NCBI RefSeq assembly: GCF_024679245.1
Contig: NC_090184.1
Coordinates: 11,111,233-11,175,232, forward strand
DNA: 64,000 nt
Direction of reading: 5' to 3'
Source: Pseudorasbora parva
Taxonomy: Eukaryota; Chordata; Actinopteri; Cypriniformes; Gobionidae
Shown: in pieces, positions 34,945 to 46,862 of the stretch
Position numbering within the stretch: the first letter of the stretch is position 1
Layout: each line of letters begins with the position of its first letter
Position numbers and translations under genes: made by a program
Notes under the pieces: model-generated
What the model was told of the DNA's origin: nothing
The model's input: the letters and a program-made list of their open reading frames with translations, nothing else
The model's database searches: none

Positions 34945-35127
34945 TCATACTACACAGTACAAAAAAAACAAAAACAAAAAAATGTATTCCGCCTCAGCCT
35001 CCCATCTTTGGTCTGGGTCAGGCCAGAGAATCTCATCCACATCACAGGCTATATTAGCCCTAGCCTGGCAGCGGGGGTAAAATCCTCTTGCATGCCTGAT
35101 CCACCCCTGGCACGCATCTACTGACAC
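34945..35127 (-). pseudogene. C-terminal fragment of an IS630-like DDE transposase
   Basis: The minus-strand frame reads SVDACQGWIRHARGFYPRCQ, then ARANIACDVDEILWPDPDQR. In fish IS630-like transposases this motif follows the DDE catalytic domain at the extreme C-terminus. The catalytic part is not visible upstream (35,130-35,360), so only about 60 codons remain. Confidence 0.75.
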
Positions 35128-35370
35128 GTGGCCTGGACGAGGTGAACAAGCATATAAGGTTCTCGATCACACACTTTCCACTAGTGTTGTAGTCAAGACC
35201 ACCTAAACCGAGACCAAGACAAGACCAAGACTTTGAAGGGCCGAGACTGAGTCAAGACCAAGACCAGTGCATGTCCCCACACTTATGATAAAATGTGGAA
35301 TATGCATATGATTGGCACTTCTCTCGTATGATCAACTAAACTGGCTCTAATTTCATCCGAGACTGCTTGT

Positions 35371-35550
35371 CTTCCTCCTCCTCCTCCTCCTCCTCCTCCT
35401 CCTCCTCCTCCTCCTCCTCCTCCTTCACCACATCCTCTTCCTCCTCCTTCACCACATCCTCTTCCTCTCCCTCCTCCTTCACCATGTCCTCTTCCTCCTC
35501 CTTCACCACCCACGTCCTCTTCCTCTCCCTCCTCGACCTCTTCCTTCATT
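35371..35550. repeat. CTC/TTC-rich microsatellite-like tract
   Basis: Pure CTC triplets to about 35,420, then degenerate units of about 30 bp (CTCTTCCTCCTCCTTCACCA). It yields poly-Ser or Gly/Glu frames that are not genes. The purine/pyrimidine strand asymmetry is complete over about 50 bp. Confidence 0.93.
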
Positions 35551-36249
35551 TTTTTTTTGAGGATCCATTGTTCCAAATCTCAAATGAACTGACTCTGGCA
35601 CTTTTATGTATCTTGAAAGTTCTGATTGATGTGTGTTAAATTTTGACTCTTAGTGTTTTCACCTGGGTAATTGTTTGCTAATTGAGCTGAAACTATGCTG
35701 ACTTGAGTGAACAATATTGAATGCAAGTGCTTTCTAAATGACCACATGGTCTAGGCAATGAGAAATTAAGGGATTTGTGTGTAGAGTTTTGCAGTGACAG
35801 TTCAACAAATCTGACTCATGTGTCAAAACAGGGAATAGTGTTTATAGTTTAGTGAAATGGGTGTGCTTTTTGATAAATGGCATTATGGTTTTGAAATTTT
35901 AGTTCAAAAGCCTGGTTATAGTGTTTAAGCAATCGAGAAAAACTGTAATATTATTGAAAAATAACCCTGGTACGTCAATTTAAATAGTTACTCAGAAATA
36001 AAAAAATGTCAAAGAAAAGTAGTTCTGTGTGTGGGTGTCACGCCCTCACAGCATCAGACACTACCACGCCCACTCGTTCACCATCACCGGCACCTGGGCA
36101 CCATCACTTGTCACCCTATATCAACCTGGCTCACCTTCACATTCACTGTCTGGTCTTGCATCGATCCTACCTCGACTACCTTTCCTTCATCGAAGCCCTC
36201 TCCTACCTTCATCTTCGTCTCCATCATCATCGTCAGCTGCCTGCGTAAG

Positions 36250-37054
36250 TCCCATGGCCCGACCAGCGACCTACAGCGGCGTGGCGGAGGATTGCAGCGG
36301 GTTTCTCTTGCAAGGTTCCCTGTATATGGAAGCAAACTCCCATCTGTTCCACAGTGAGAGAGGCCGGGTGCCGTTTATCATCTCATTACTCTCAGGCCGA
36401 GCCCTACAGTGGGCACAGTCGCTATGGAAAGCGAATGCCCCCATCATCGGTTTAACCACCACCTTTTGCACTCATCTAAAAGAGGTATTTGATCAACTGT
36501 TTTCTAATTGCCAAGGCAAACGAGAGATAACGAGTTCCTATGCATTGCGCTTCCGAACGCTGGCCTTTATGAGCGGATGGAATGAATCAGCCCTCGTCAC
36601 CGCCTTTCGCCACGGCCTCCTCGCTGAAATCAAGCAACTTATTGTGGTCTACGAGGACGCCATGGGCTTGGAGGCCCTCATCCAGAAAACCATCCGCGTG
36701 TCTCAACGGTTATCTGCCTGTGGCCTTTCCTCACTCGCTGCCGATCCTCCGCCCGCTCAAACATCTGTTGCACCTCCAGCACCTGAACCCATGCAGATCG
36801 ACTCATACCATCTCACCATCACCGAACGCCAACGCATGATCTCACAACATCTGTGCCTGTATTGTGGGGGAGATGGACATGGCATTACGACCTGCCCCGT
36901 GCGACCCACTCGGCCAGCGGTGAGTACCATCAAATTACCTCCTTTAACGGCAAACCTTACCAAGACGCCAGTATTCTTTTGTAATTCTCACTCATCTGTT
37001 GCAGCAGAAGCCCTCATCGACTCCGGGTCGGCGGGAAACTTCATCAGTCAGTAA
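36250..37054 (+). pseudogene. Gypsy copy 2, gag (nearly open)
   Basis: The frame is open from 36,029 and matches Gypsy copy 1 from SPMARPATYSG onward. It has LLSGRALQWAQSLWKANAPI, SYALRFRTLAFMSGWNE, YEDAMGLEALIQKTIRVSQR and an intact CCHC knuckle LCLYCGGDGHGITTCPV (about 36,857-36,907). It runs into the protease motif ALIDSGSAGNFISQ, where it stops at 37,052-37,054. Compared with copy 1 a short segment near VFGQQTAELSVHDQLF is missing. Sequence from 36,037 (TGTCACGCCC) may be LTR-derived leader. Confidence 0.88.
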
Positions 37055-39857
37055 ACCCTCGAAAAGCTAACCGCCCAACGTCAATGTTGTCCCGTCGCCC
37101 TTAGAATCGCCACCATTCAGGGAAAACTGCTGGGCCGAGGTCGTATCCGCCTTTTCTCCCCCACACTTACACTACGCGTTGGTCATCTGCATGAGGAAAC
37201 CATCACGTTCATGGTGCTGGAGGAGTCAACCACGGACATCATCCTGGGACGCCCCTGGCTTATATTACACCAGCCGCATATCCACTGGTTCACCGGAGAG
37301 ATCCTGCAATGGGGTGAGAACTGCTTTGATCGTTGTATTCATCTTCCTCGCCGAAAAGGTCCATCATCATCTTCAGTTCCTTCAACTCAAGCCGAAACCA
37401 AATTCCTCCATCTTACCGGGCGTTCCAGGATGTCTTCAGTAAGCGGTTGGCTACCAAACTACCACCCCATTGGCCATGGGACAGCACCATCGACATCCTG
37501 CCTGGGTCTACTCTACCAATGGGCCGCATATATCCTTTGTCCATCCCTCAACAGAAGGCCATGGAGGAGTACATGCACAAAGCGCTCCAACAAGGGTTCA
37601 TCCGTCCATCGACCTCCCCTGCCGCTTCAAGTTTTTTCTTCGTGGCCAAGAAGGACGGAGGCTTGCGGCCGTGTATTGACTACCGTCACCTGAATTCTCA
37701 GACCGTCAAATTTAGTTATCCTCTTCCTCTGGTCCCATCAGCCCTAGAACAGCTCTGTGGGGCCGCCATCTTCTCTAAGCTCGATCTCAGAAGTGTCTAC
37801 AACCTCATTCGCATTCACAAGGGAGACGAGTGGAAGACAGCCTTCATCACTCCCTTTGGTCACTATGAATACCGGGTGATGCCGTATGGGCTGTCCAACT
37901 CACCTTACAAAATTACATGAATGAGATATTTTGTGAATTCTTAAACAAGTTCGTCATCGTCTATATCGACAATATCCTCATCTATTCTAGTAACCCGAGG
38001 GAGCATGAGGAGCATGTCTGTCAAGTCCTGCAAAAGCTCAGAGACCATCACCTTTATCTCAAGCTCGAGAAGTGTGAGTTCCACGTCTCTACTGTCCAGT
38101 TTCTTGGGTACATCATAGACAACCATGGAGTTAAGATGGACCATAGGAAGGTGGACACCATAACTCATTGGCCACAGCCCACCACCATCAAGAAGCTGCA
38201 GCGCTTCCTGGGATTCGCCAACTTCTACCGTCACTTCATAAAGAATTACAGCCTGCTCAGCTCCTCACTCACCTCTCTGCTCCAGAACTGGCCCAAGTCT
38301 CTGTCCTGGACTCCATCGGTCACGGAGGCCTTCCATCAGTTGAAGAATGCCTTCCAGTCCGCTCTGATCCTGGTCCATCCCAATCCTCATCTTCCGTTTT
38401 TCGTCCAAGTGTACGCCTCATCGACCGGGGTCGGAGCAGTTCTGCCTTCTTCTCCAAAAAACTATCCCCGGCGAAGCAGAACTATGACATCGGCAAAAGG
38501 GAGCTCCTGGCGACCAAGCTCGCCCTGGAGGAATGGAGACACTGGCTGGTGGGAGCAGAACATCCATTTGAAGTCATCACCGACCAGCGTAACCTGGAAT
38601 ACCTTCGTGACGCCAAACGGCTGAATCATCGTCAGTCCCACTGGGAGCTCTTCTTCACCAGATTAAATTTCAAGGTGACGTACTGTACAGGGAACCATAA
38701 CAACCGGGCGGATGCCCTTTCTTGTCTCCACCAAGCCGACCCTGAGCCCGAGCACCTTGAAACCATCCTCCCTTCAGCCATGGTTGTCAGCCCGATCCAG
38801 TGGGCTCTCCACGAACAGATCCAACAGTAGAACGCCCAACAGCCTGCTCCGCCGGGAGGTCCAGAAGGGCGCCTCTATGCCCCGCCTCGTCATCGCCTGC
38901 CCCTTCTGGACTTAGCTCATTCTTCACCGGGCTCTGGACACCCAGGCAGGAGAAGAACCATCTCGCTCCTTTGCCACTGCTACTGGTGGCCCGCCATGCC
39001 TTGGGACGTCTCCCGATTCATCAAGGGATGTTCAGTCTGCACCATTGCCAACACCCCTAGGAGACTCCCCGAGGGTAAGCTGGTCCCTCTTCCGATCCCC
39101 GAGCATCCCTTGAGCCATCTGGGGATCGATTTCATGACAGACCTGCCTTCCTCCCAAGGATTCACCTGCATCCTAGTCGTTGTCGACCGATTCTCTAAAT
39201 CCTGCAAGCTCATCCCCTTCAAAGGTTTACCTACCGCGTTGGAAGGCGGAGGCACTCTTCACCCAAGTCTTCCGACACTTTGGGCTTCCAGAAGACATCG
39301 TTACGGCCCGAATACGCCCAGAATTCACTCCAGCAGTCTACCACACCACAGGGCTCACCCCATTCCAATGTGTCCTCGGCTACCAACCACCATGCTTTCC
39401 TCTGGACTGGTGAGCCCTTGGAGGTCCCAGCGGTGGATTTCTGGTTCCGCCAGAGCGAGAGGGTCTAGGACTCAGCGCACGTGCAACTCCAGCAGGCAGT
39501 CGGGAGACACAAGCACCATGCTGACGCCAAGCGCAGACCCACGCCGCAGTACCAGCCAGGCCAGAAGGTCTGGCTTTCCACAAGGGACATCCGTCTCCGG
39601 CTGCATTGCCGTAAGCTGAGTCCCTGGTACATCGGACCGTTCATGGTAGACAGGCAGCTGAACGAAGTCACCTACTGCCTTCACCTTCCTCCCACCTACA
39701 GAATCTCACCTTCATTTCATGTCTCACTGCTCAAACCCTTCACTGAACCTGTCCCTTCTTCACCCACAGATCCTGGTGATGGTGCCGTATCTCCTCCTCC
39801 TACCATCGACGAGGACCCATCTGTCTACCGGGTGAGAGCCATCCTCGACTCGCGGTG
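37055..39857 (+). pseudogene. Gypsy copy 2, pol relic to integrase C-terminus
   Basis: The order is: protease C-terminal part ([14 protein letters not shown]); RT with [20 protein letters not shown]; then a frameshift before the YIDN loop at about 37,962. Copy 1 has YIDD there, so a catalytic Asp is lost. RNase H follows and is present but frameshifted (near 38,435; [18 protein letters not shown]). Integrase has GIDFMTDLPSSQGFTC with the first Asp. The segment with SDRGPQF and the catalytic Glu is deleted, and the frame jumps to RIRPEFTPAVYHTTGLTPFQ. The C-terminal [20 protein letters not shown] and a chromodomain-like end ([10 protein letters not shown]) close it at 39,857. Confidence 0.88.
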
Positions 39858-39890
39858 ACAGGGTTCCTGGATGGAATACCTGATTTGCGT

Positions 39891-40034
39891 CAGAGAAGTA
39901 ATTGACATTAGTTTTCAGGAAATCCATGATGTGAAAGCTAACGCGGTGTAAACAGAAGATAGAGGCGCTTTGATTAAACATGACGACAATAAACACGACT
40001 GCAGCAAAATATGGTGTATTTGAGTTCTTCAAGT
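39891..40034. repeat. Fragment of hAT element A between two Gypsy copies
   Basis: The reverse complement of 25,665-25,805 (ACTAATGTCAATTACTTCTC at one end, TGAAGAACTCAAATACACCA at the other). No hAT ends or target duplication surround it here. It fills the gap between the converging 3' ends of Gypsy copies 2 and 3. Confidence 0.85.
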
Positions 40035-42980
40035 TGCCGGGACAGGCGGATTAATCTGTGCATGAAACACAGGCTTTATTTTAGACACATGAAAGGTGGG
40101 GTGAATTCTCCTGTACGCAGGAGGGAGTTTGAGTCGGACTGTCACCGGATGTTTCCATCTTGGTGACAGGAAACGGGCCAATAGGAGCAAGTTTATTCGA
40201 TACGGATCGGAGAGGAATGTTCTTGGTAGAAAGCCACACTTTTTGACCAACGACATATATCGGAGGCGTAGACCGGTGGCGATCGGCCTTAGCCTTGGTG
40301 CGCGTCCCCGCCTGGAGAAGAGTCTCACAGGCTCTGCTCCAGGTGTGACGGCACCTCTGGATGAAGGCGTGAGCGGAGGGGACCGCAACTTCGGATTCCA
40401 AACTGGGAAAAACTGGTGGCTGGTAACCTACACTACATTTGAACGGCGACAGGCCCGTGGATGACACTGGTAACGTGTTATGGAGACCAAACATCACAAC
40501 ACTCTCTCCAAATCTTGGTTGGCTCTCTCGGTTTGACCATTGCTCTGCGGGCGAAAACCTGAAGATAAACTAACAGTTGCTCCCAGAAGTTTACAAAACT
40601 CTCGCCAAAATTTGGACACAAACTGGGGACCCCTGTCAGACACCACGTCTGTCGGGAGGCCATGTAACCGAAAGACGTGATCAATGACAGTAACCGCTGT
40701 CTCCTTAGCTGAGGGTAATTTGGGTAAGGGAATGAAATGAGCCGCCTTTGAGAACCGGTCCACAACGGTCAAAACGACCGTCTTGCCCTGGGAGGGCGGG
40801 AGGGCGGTAATGAAATCTAGTGCGATGCGGGACCAGGGTCTCGAAGGGACTGACAGCGGCTGTAATAACCCATCCGGAGGGCGATTGGAAGTTTTACCAG
40901 TGGCATAAACCGAGCAAGCCAAGACAAAATCGCGGATGTCGCGAGCCATACGTGGCCACCAGAATCGTTGCCTGACCAAAAAACTGGTACGGTGAACTCC
41001 TGGATGACAGGCTATGCTGGAACAATGACCCCACTAAATAATGTCGGACCGATTTCCCTCTGGCACAAATAACCGGTTCGGTGGGCAGTTGGGCGGAGGC
41101 GTTACCCCTTCTAAGGCAGACAAAACCTTTGATTCGACCTCCCATCTGAGAGTGGAGATGAAAAGAGTCTTGGGTAAAATACACTCGGGAGTAGACGGGC
41201 GTACAGATGGATCAAAAATACGAGATAAGGAAAAGGGTTTGATGTTTTTAGAACCCGGGCGGTACGAGAGAGAAAAATCAAAACATCCCAAAAAAAAGTG
41301 CCCACCGAGCCTGCCTAGAGTTGAGTCTTTTGGCAGTTTTGATGTAATCTAAATTCTTGTGATCGGTCCAGACAATGAAAGGTACCCCTGACCCTTCCAA
41401 CCAGTGACGCCACTCCTCCAGCGCTAATTTAATGGCCAACAACTCTCTGTTACCAATGTCATAATTACATTCGGCAGGAGAAAAACGATGGGAAAAAAAC
41501 ATGCAAGGGTGCATCTTGTCATCTGTGGAAGTGCGCTGGGAAAGAACTGCGCCTACCCCCACCTCTGATGCGTCGACCTCTACCACGAACTGACATGATG
41601 GGTCAGGAGCCACGAGGATGGGAGCCGAAACAAAGCGGCTTTTCAGGTTGACGAATACAGCTTTGGCTGTATCGGACCACCTGAACGTAGTTCGGGGAGA
41701 GGTCAAGGCGGTCAGAGGTGCGGCTAGTTGGCTGTAGTTGCGAATGAAACACCGTTAGAAATTGGTGAATCCCAGAAACCGCTGTAGGGCCTTACGGGAA
41801 TCTGGGCTTGGCCAATCTATCACAGCCTTAACCTTGTCAGGATCCATGCGCACTCCCTCAGACGAGACGATGTACCCTAGGAAAGGAACAGACTGTGCAT
41901 GAAAAACACATTTCTCCACCTTGACAAAAAGCCCATTCGCTAACAACCTCTGAAGCACTCGTATGACATGCTTAACATGATCCTGGAGAGAAGAAGAATA
42001 AATCAATATGTCGTCCAGGTAGACATATATGAACTGGTCGACCATATCTCTCAGCACGTCATTGATGAGTGCTTGGAAGACCGCTGGAGAGTTGGAAAGC
42101 CTGAAAGGCATGACCAAATATTCAAAGTGCCCCCTAGGGGTATTAAATGCGGTCTTCCATTCATTGGCCTTCCTTATGCGGACCAAATGATAGGCATTAT
42201 GTAAATCCGATTTTGTGAAGACGGGCAACAGCTCGAAGGCTAAAGACATCAACGGTAAAGGATAAGTATTCTTCACCGTGATGTTGTTTAGCCCTCGGTA
42301 ATCAATACACGGTCACAGAGATCTGTCCTTCTTCCCCACAAAAAGAACCCCGCCCCCGCTGGAGATGAGGAAGGACGAATGAACTTGGAAGCTAGCGAAT
42401 CAGAAATATATTTCTCCATAGCCTCTCTTTCTGGGACAGAAAGTGAATATAACTTGCCTTAAGGCAGAGACTTACCCAATACTAAATCTATGGCACAGTC
42501 GTAGGGACGGTGCGGAGGAAGAGAAGCAGCACGAGACTTCCTGAACACTCTCTTCAGGTCCTGGTACTCCACGGGCAAGTTTGACAAATCCGCTGCCTCC
42601 TCCTGGAACACAGACACAGGATCAGACGTACAAGCAGACAATAAACAAGACTCATGACACTCATGACACCATTCAGACACTGCGTTGTGGCCTTAATCCA
42701 CCATTGGATTGTGCTTCGTGAGCCACGGATGCCCCAGAACTACGGGTGCCAGAGGAGAGTGCATGAGATAAAAAGTTAGTGTCTCGGTGTGATTGCCGGC
42801 TATAATGAGCGTAAGAGGGTCAGTGATGTGTGCAATGTTGGGAAGTGGTTGGCCATTGAGGGCATTGAAGGAGATGTGCTGCTGGAGTGGTGAGAAGGGG
42901 ATTTGCAGTTTCTGTGCCAGTCTAAAGTTCATGAAATTACCCTCTGCTCCTGAATCCAGCAGTGCCTCAGTGTCGTGCGT
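40029..42980 (-). pseudogene. Gypsy copy 3, pol relic
   Basis: A Gypsy lineage different from copies 1/2. On the minus strand: protease region with VVLGHPWLTKHNPMVD; RT with YLDD (about 42,020) in a 173-codon open frame; RNase H with [20 protein letters not shown] and [17 protein letters not shown]; integrase (40,494-40,979) with [23 protein letters not shown] and NGQTERANQ, so all three catalytic acids are visible. In the integrase zinc finger the first Cys pair reads CSVY instead of C-x2-C. The C-terminal [20 protein letters not shown] follows in another frame. Several frameshifts and stops separate the blocks (for example near 41,280, 41,753 and 42,320). Confidence 0.88.
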
Positions 42981-43000
42981 GTGCGCTGCCTACCTTAGTC

Positions 43001-43690
43001 TTACCGGAAGAGAGTGGATGATGGTGAAGTCTTCTTAGCGGAGATCCCACCCGATAGTAACCTCAGTGTCGCTACCGGGCTTAATCCTTTTACCGGGCAG
43101 GAGTTGATGAAGTCGCCCGGCTTGCCGCAGTACAGGCATAGTCCCTGGGATCTCCGCTTCTCTCTCTCCTCCCGGGAAAGCCGAGCTCTCCCCACCTGCA
43201 TGGGCTCGTGATCGGAGACGGGGCTGACCGTGTCTCCTGTCGCTGCGTGCTTCCTCCACTTTACGAGACTCTAGTCCATGCTGAAATCGACCCATCCTGC
43301 TCAGCCGAGCGTCGATTCTTAATGCCAGTTCTATCAGTCCGTTGAGATTAGAAGGGAGGTCCAGCATATAAATCTCTCTTTGGACACGGTCAGCCAGCCC
43401 ATGCAGGAATCGGACCCACTGCGCCTCCTCCTTCCAACGGCACTCTGCGGCCAGGGTGCGGAACTGGATGGAATAATCCGACACTGAGCGCTCTCCCTGG
43501 CGGAGATCGGTGAGTAGTCTGGCCGCCTCCCTACCCGCCGCCGCACGATCGAAGACACTCCGCATCTCATCGGAGAGTGTCTGGAATGAGGTGCAGCATG
43601 GATCTTTACTTTCCCACACCGCCGTTCCCCAAAGAGCCGGCTTCCCCCAAAGCAACGTGAGCACGAAGGCCACCCTCAACTTCTCTTGAA
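43001..43690 (-). pseudogene. Gypsy copy 3, gag relic
   Basis: The minus-strand frame from 43,679 encodes a capsid with SDEMRSVFDRAAAGREAARL, SVSDYSIQFRTLAAECRWKE and LADRVQREIYMLDLPSNLNG. It shifts frame near 43,200, and the knuckle LCLYCGKPGDFINSCPVKG is read in the next frame. The knuckle is CCHC-like, but the His position reads F (GDFINSC), so it is probably damaged. A hAT element interrupts the leader immediately upstream. Confidence 0.85.
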
Positions 43691-43698
43691 AGCAGCGC

Positions 43699-44723
43699 TA
43701 GGCATGTGCCGATATAAATTTTTCATGTTGCGATTAATTGCTGAAGTTTTATCACGATATACAATATTATCACAATATTGAAATAAGTTTAAAAAAAAAG
43801 TGGTGCCATAGCATAACAGCTTTAAGAACTATTTTTGTAATAACAAAAATAACTGAATGTTTAGATACAATAATGCACCAAAAATATATACAGCTCTGGA
43901 AAAAAATTAAGAGACCACTTAATAAATCAATGGTCTCTTGATTTTTTTCAGAGCTGTAAAAAAAATTTCAAACAGATTAAAGTGCAAAAGAATTAGGCTA
44001 TAAAGTACAACAGGTAACAAATTAATATAAGGTCTCATTACTTAATGCATTAATTAAGATTGAGCAATAGCTACATTTGTTATTTTGATTTTAATGTTAT
44101 TAAACAGTAACTAAGAAATTAACATTACTTGATGATTAATTCTTTATAAGTATTTTTCATTGTCAGTTTGGTAATAATGAATTAACATGTTAACTAATGA
44201 AGTCGTATGTGTTACTGTTTTACTGAACAATAACAAATAATTTGAACAGTTCTAATCATTAGGGAATGTTGTAGTCCAGATTAAAACATAAAAATGTTTA
44301 AGTTTGAAAATAAATAGCCTATTAAGTCTTAAAGTATTAAGTATTTGGTGCTGTGATGAACAACATTGAGATTACAAAAAACGAATGGATGTTTTAAAAA
44401 CTACACCTGTTTTTTGTTTGTTTGCGGGGTTTCCGGGTTAATCGCTGTATTCTACAGTTCATCAGCGCCCTCTGCTGTCACTGAGCGGCACTTCAGCAGC
44501 TCATGTGCTTCTCATTTACACCTGAGCGCTTCCCTTTGACGCAGAATAAAGCAGTGTTGAGCATTTATACGGTTGATGGGTAAAGTATTCTTGAGTGCAT
44601 TATAAAAAAAATATAAATTGTTAATAAATTATTATTTATGATATTTTAAAGTGCCCACGATAATAATATCGTGCATATTCATTATCGTGATAAATCACAT
44701 TATCGAAAATCGCCACATGTCTA
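43699..44723. mobile_element. hAT-type element F inserted in the Gypsy copy 3 leader
   Basis: The flanks AGCAGCGC (43,691-43,698) and ATCAGCGC (44,724-44,731) agree at 7 of 8 bases. The ends are TAGGCATGTGCCGATATAAA and a mirror ending GCCACATGTCTA. Gypsy-like sequence resumes after 44,724. It carries a 66-bp Tc1-type mini-hairpin at 43,891. Confidence 0.83.
43891..43956. mobile_element. 66-bp Tc1-type mini-MITE
   Basis: CAGCTCTGGAAAAAAATTAA and GAGACCA are mirrored directly by TGGTCTCTTGATTTTTTTCA and GAGCTG, with TA on both sides. It is two Tc1 terminal repeats with almost no interior. Confidence 0.85.
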
Positions 44724-44815
44724 ATCAGCGCTGATCAGTGACCACGCCAACAGACAGTTCACAAGACGAGAGAGAGACAGCAGATTCATGAACCGTGACA
44801 ATACATATATCCATA
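44724..44815 (-). repeat. Leader/LTR edge of Gypsy copy 3
   Basis: The reverse complement begins TGTCACGGTTCATGAATC and runs into the gag side, consistent with an LTR start or leader. The upstream LTR is not recognisable. Confidence 0.4.
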
Positions 44816-45590
44816 GTGGATTTTTTGCAGATACATTTACTGTATGTTTGTTTTTCCTTTCCTAATACTCATGCAAAATAATATATGTATCCCTTAGTTT
44901 TAGAAGATATCCTGTTTTTATAATTATATTGCATCCCCTGTTTTTTCACCTTGTGAACATGGTAATGTTGGTGGGAAAATATCACATTCACACATGTAAA
45001 AAAAAAAAACGATTTTATTTTTTCACGATTATGTGAGAATATTTAAAATGTTCAAATACTTAAAAAAATTTTTTAAACCTTTTCTATGTCAAAATATTTT
45101 CCTTTTTAGTTTTGTTCCCTTTCAGTCAGTGCACTCCGAGTTACGCAAGTGCTGACGAAATGGCGGTTTCGACTAGAAGCCAATCACCTTCGGTTTCTTA
45201 CAAAATGAGTCAAGGCTTTAAAAATGCCATGGGTCTGTGGAATTTGCATAATACAATTCCGCCCCAGCTCGTGGGTATAAACAGAGTTCCATTGCAATCA
45301 CGCATTATGTTTCTGCCTTGGAGCCGAGTGAATCACTTGCCTTCTGAGCTTCTCTCTACAAGTTATACTAGCGACTCTTCAGCTGTGTTGATTAGTTTGG
45401 AGATAATTTTTTAGATTAATTGATTAATCGGATAAAAAGGCAATTTTTTTATTTTATTGACAAAACATACTATTCCACATCCTGCCAAATGCTGTCCTTC
45501 AAACAAACATGTCAGCTGTATTATGAACACTCATATAGTGAATATATCTACCTTTACAGAAATTAGCCATGGTTTTACAATTCAATCAAT
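44816..45590. other. No gene; fish repeat remnant near 45.1-45.4 kb
   Basis: GTTCCCTTTCAGTCAGTGCA at 45,114, with the following GC-richer 300 bp, resembles a dispersed fish repeat. It yields a 100-codon frame with no domain. I do not call it a gene. Confidence 0.4.
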
Positions 45591-45780
45591 CAATCAATCA
45601 ACCTTATTTATATAGCGCTTTTACAATGACGATTGTTTCAAAGCAGCTTCACAGTGTTAAACAGGACAACATTGCAACAACATTTGATTTGGATAGTTTA
45701 ATTTGGATAGTTTATAGAATTAAATGTATAGTTAGTTGAATAACTTGGATCATAATTTTAATGTCCCCAACTGAGCAAGC
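45590..45780 (-). repeat. LINE 3' end, minus strand, in an (AATC)n target
   Basis: CAATCAATCAATCAATCAAC is followed by TTATTTATATAGCGCTTTTA and ATGACGATTGTTTCAAAGCA. This is the reverse of the L2-like tail at 3,070-3,172, with a GATT tail. Confidence 0.75.
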
Positions 45781-46862
45781 TAAGCCAAAGGCGACAGTAA
45801 AATTGAAATTGAAATTGCAAATTGAAATTGCGAATTGAAAATACGTCCAATGGAAACGCGGCAATTTCGCAAAAACTCCCATATATCGCAAAAAAAAAAT
45901 TTACGCTCTCATGAGGTGGTTTTTCAGGCAATTCGAAAAAGGACATTTTCGCAAAACTGCAATGGAAGCGTTTTTTTCGCATTTACATGTCACCTGTTGC
46001 GGTGACGCATTGCTGCAACATAGGGCCTATACATTATATTTTCCACTCAATTGTGTCGTAATAACAAGATAATGTAGTTAAAAGGACATATATTTTCTCC
46101 TAATACGGACTACAGGCTATATATACTGTAATTAAGACATATTCAAGAAATGTATTAAAAAAGAAAGATCTAGCCTATAGTTTCAGCCTTACTCAAAGGC
46201 AGAGGAAACAGGCCAGTTACGCACATCAATCCATTCCAGACGATCTTAGTTTGCTTCTTATTTAATAAACAGGCAATTAATTAATGAAACATCGATCAAA
46301 ATAAAAATACAATTTATACAAAACTAAATATTTTTTTTAAGAAAGACTTTCTAGAAAATAATACTCGAAGTGATCAAAAACATGTGACTCCCCAGGTCTC
46401 AAACATATTGCGATTCTTACTCATGCTGCTCACTTTTCATAATCAACATATAAATTAAAATAATAATATTACAGGCTAATGTTTAGTTCAATCATCAATA
46501 TTATTATTACTCTGGCCTATTATTAAACAGTGTATAATTAATACTCTGGCAGCCTTACAGGTCATAAATCATATTAGGATTGCGCGTCGATTACACAAGA
46601 ATATGAATACTTAAAAGAGCAGAGTTATTGCGCCGGAGACCTAGTTAATGGAGCCTAACAGTTGGTCAATTGATTTGAATAATGAAGGTTAAAAATGTTT
46701 TATGTGTATGCCAATTAACAAAATAAAACATAGTAGTATAGTAGTAAAATATAGTAAATAAATAAATAACAGGGTTCGCTGAATCGCATAAGTGTATATC
46801 TGTGCTATAGCCTCTATTATGTGCAAAAATTATGTGCAAATTGCTAAGCAAAAGGAGTTTAA
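45781..46862. other. No gene; short AATTGAAATTGC tandem words
   Basis: 45,800-45,840 has about three AATTGAAATTGC units. 45,850-46,010 has TTCGCA-rich repeat sequence ending GCGGTGACGCATTGCTGCAA. The remainder is AT-rich without a supported feature. Confidence 0.4.

Larger units (their letters stand above)
34578..35947 (-). mobile_element. IS630/Tc1-like transposon with 27-bp TIRs
   Basis: TACAGTTTTTCTCGATTGCT (continuing TAAACAC) at the left is exactly mirrored at 35,921-35,947; the outer TA fits a TA target. On the minus strand the interior encodes the C-terminal end of an IS630-like transposase. Most of the gene is replaced by, or lost near, a CTC-rich satellite. Confidence 0.82.

Noticed and set aside
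35283..35639. Poly-Ser and Gly/Glu-rich ORFs
   Set aside because: Arise from the CTC/TTC tract; both strands are open, and there are no conserved flanks.
40029..43690. Treating the Gypsy copies as endogenous retroviruses
   Set aside because: No envelope gene, and the order protease-RT-RNase H-integrase with a chromodomain-like end is that of Ty3/Gypsy retrotransposons.
45112..45414. 100-codon ORF
   Set aside because: Lies in a repeat-like sequence beginning GTTCCCTTTCAG, with no domain; more likely a chance frame in a dispersed repeat.
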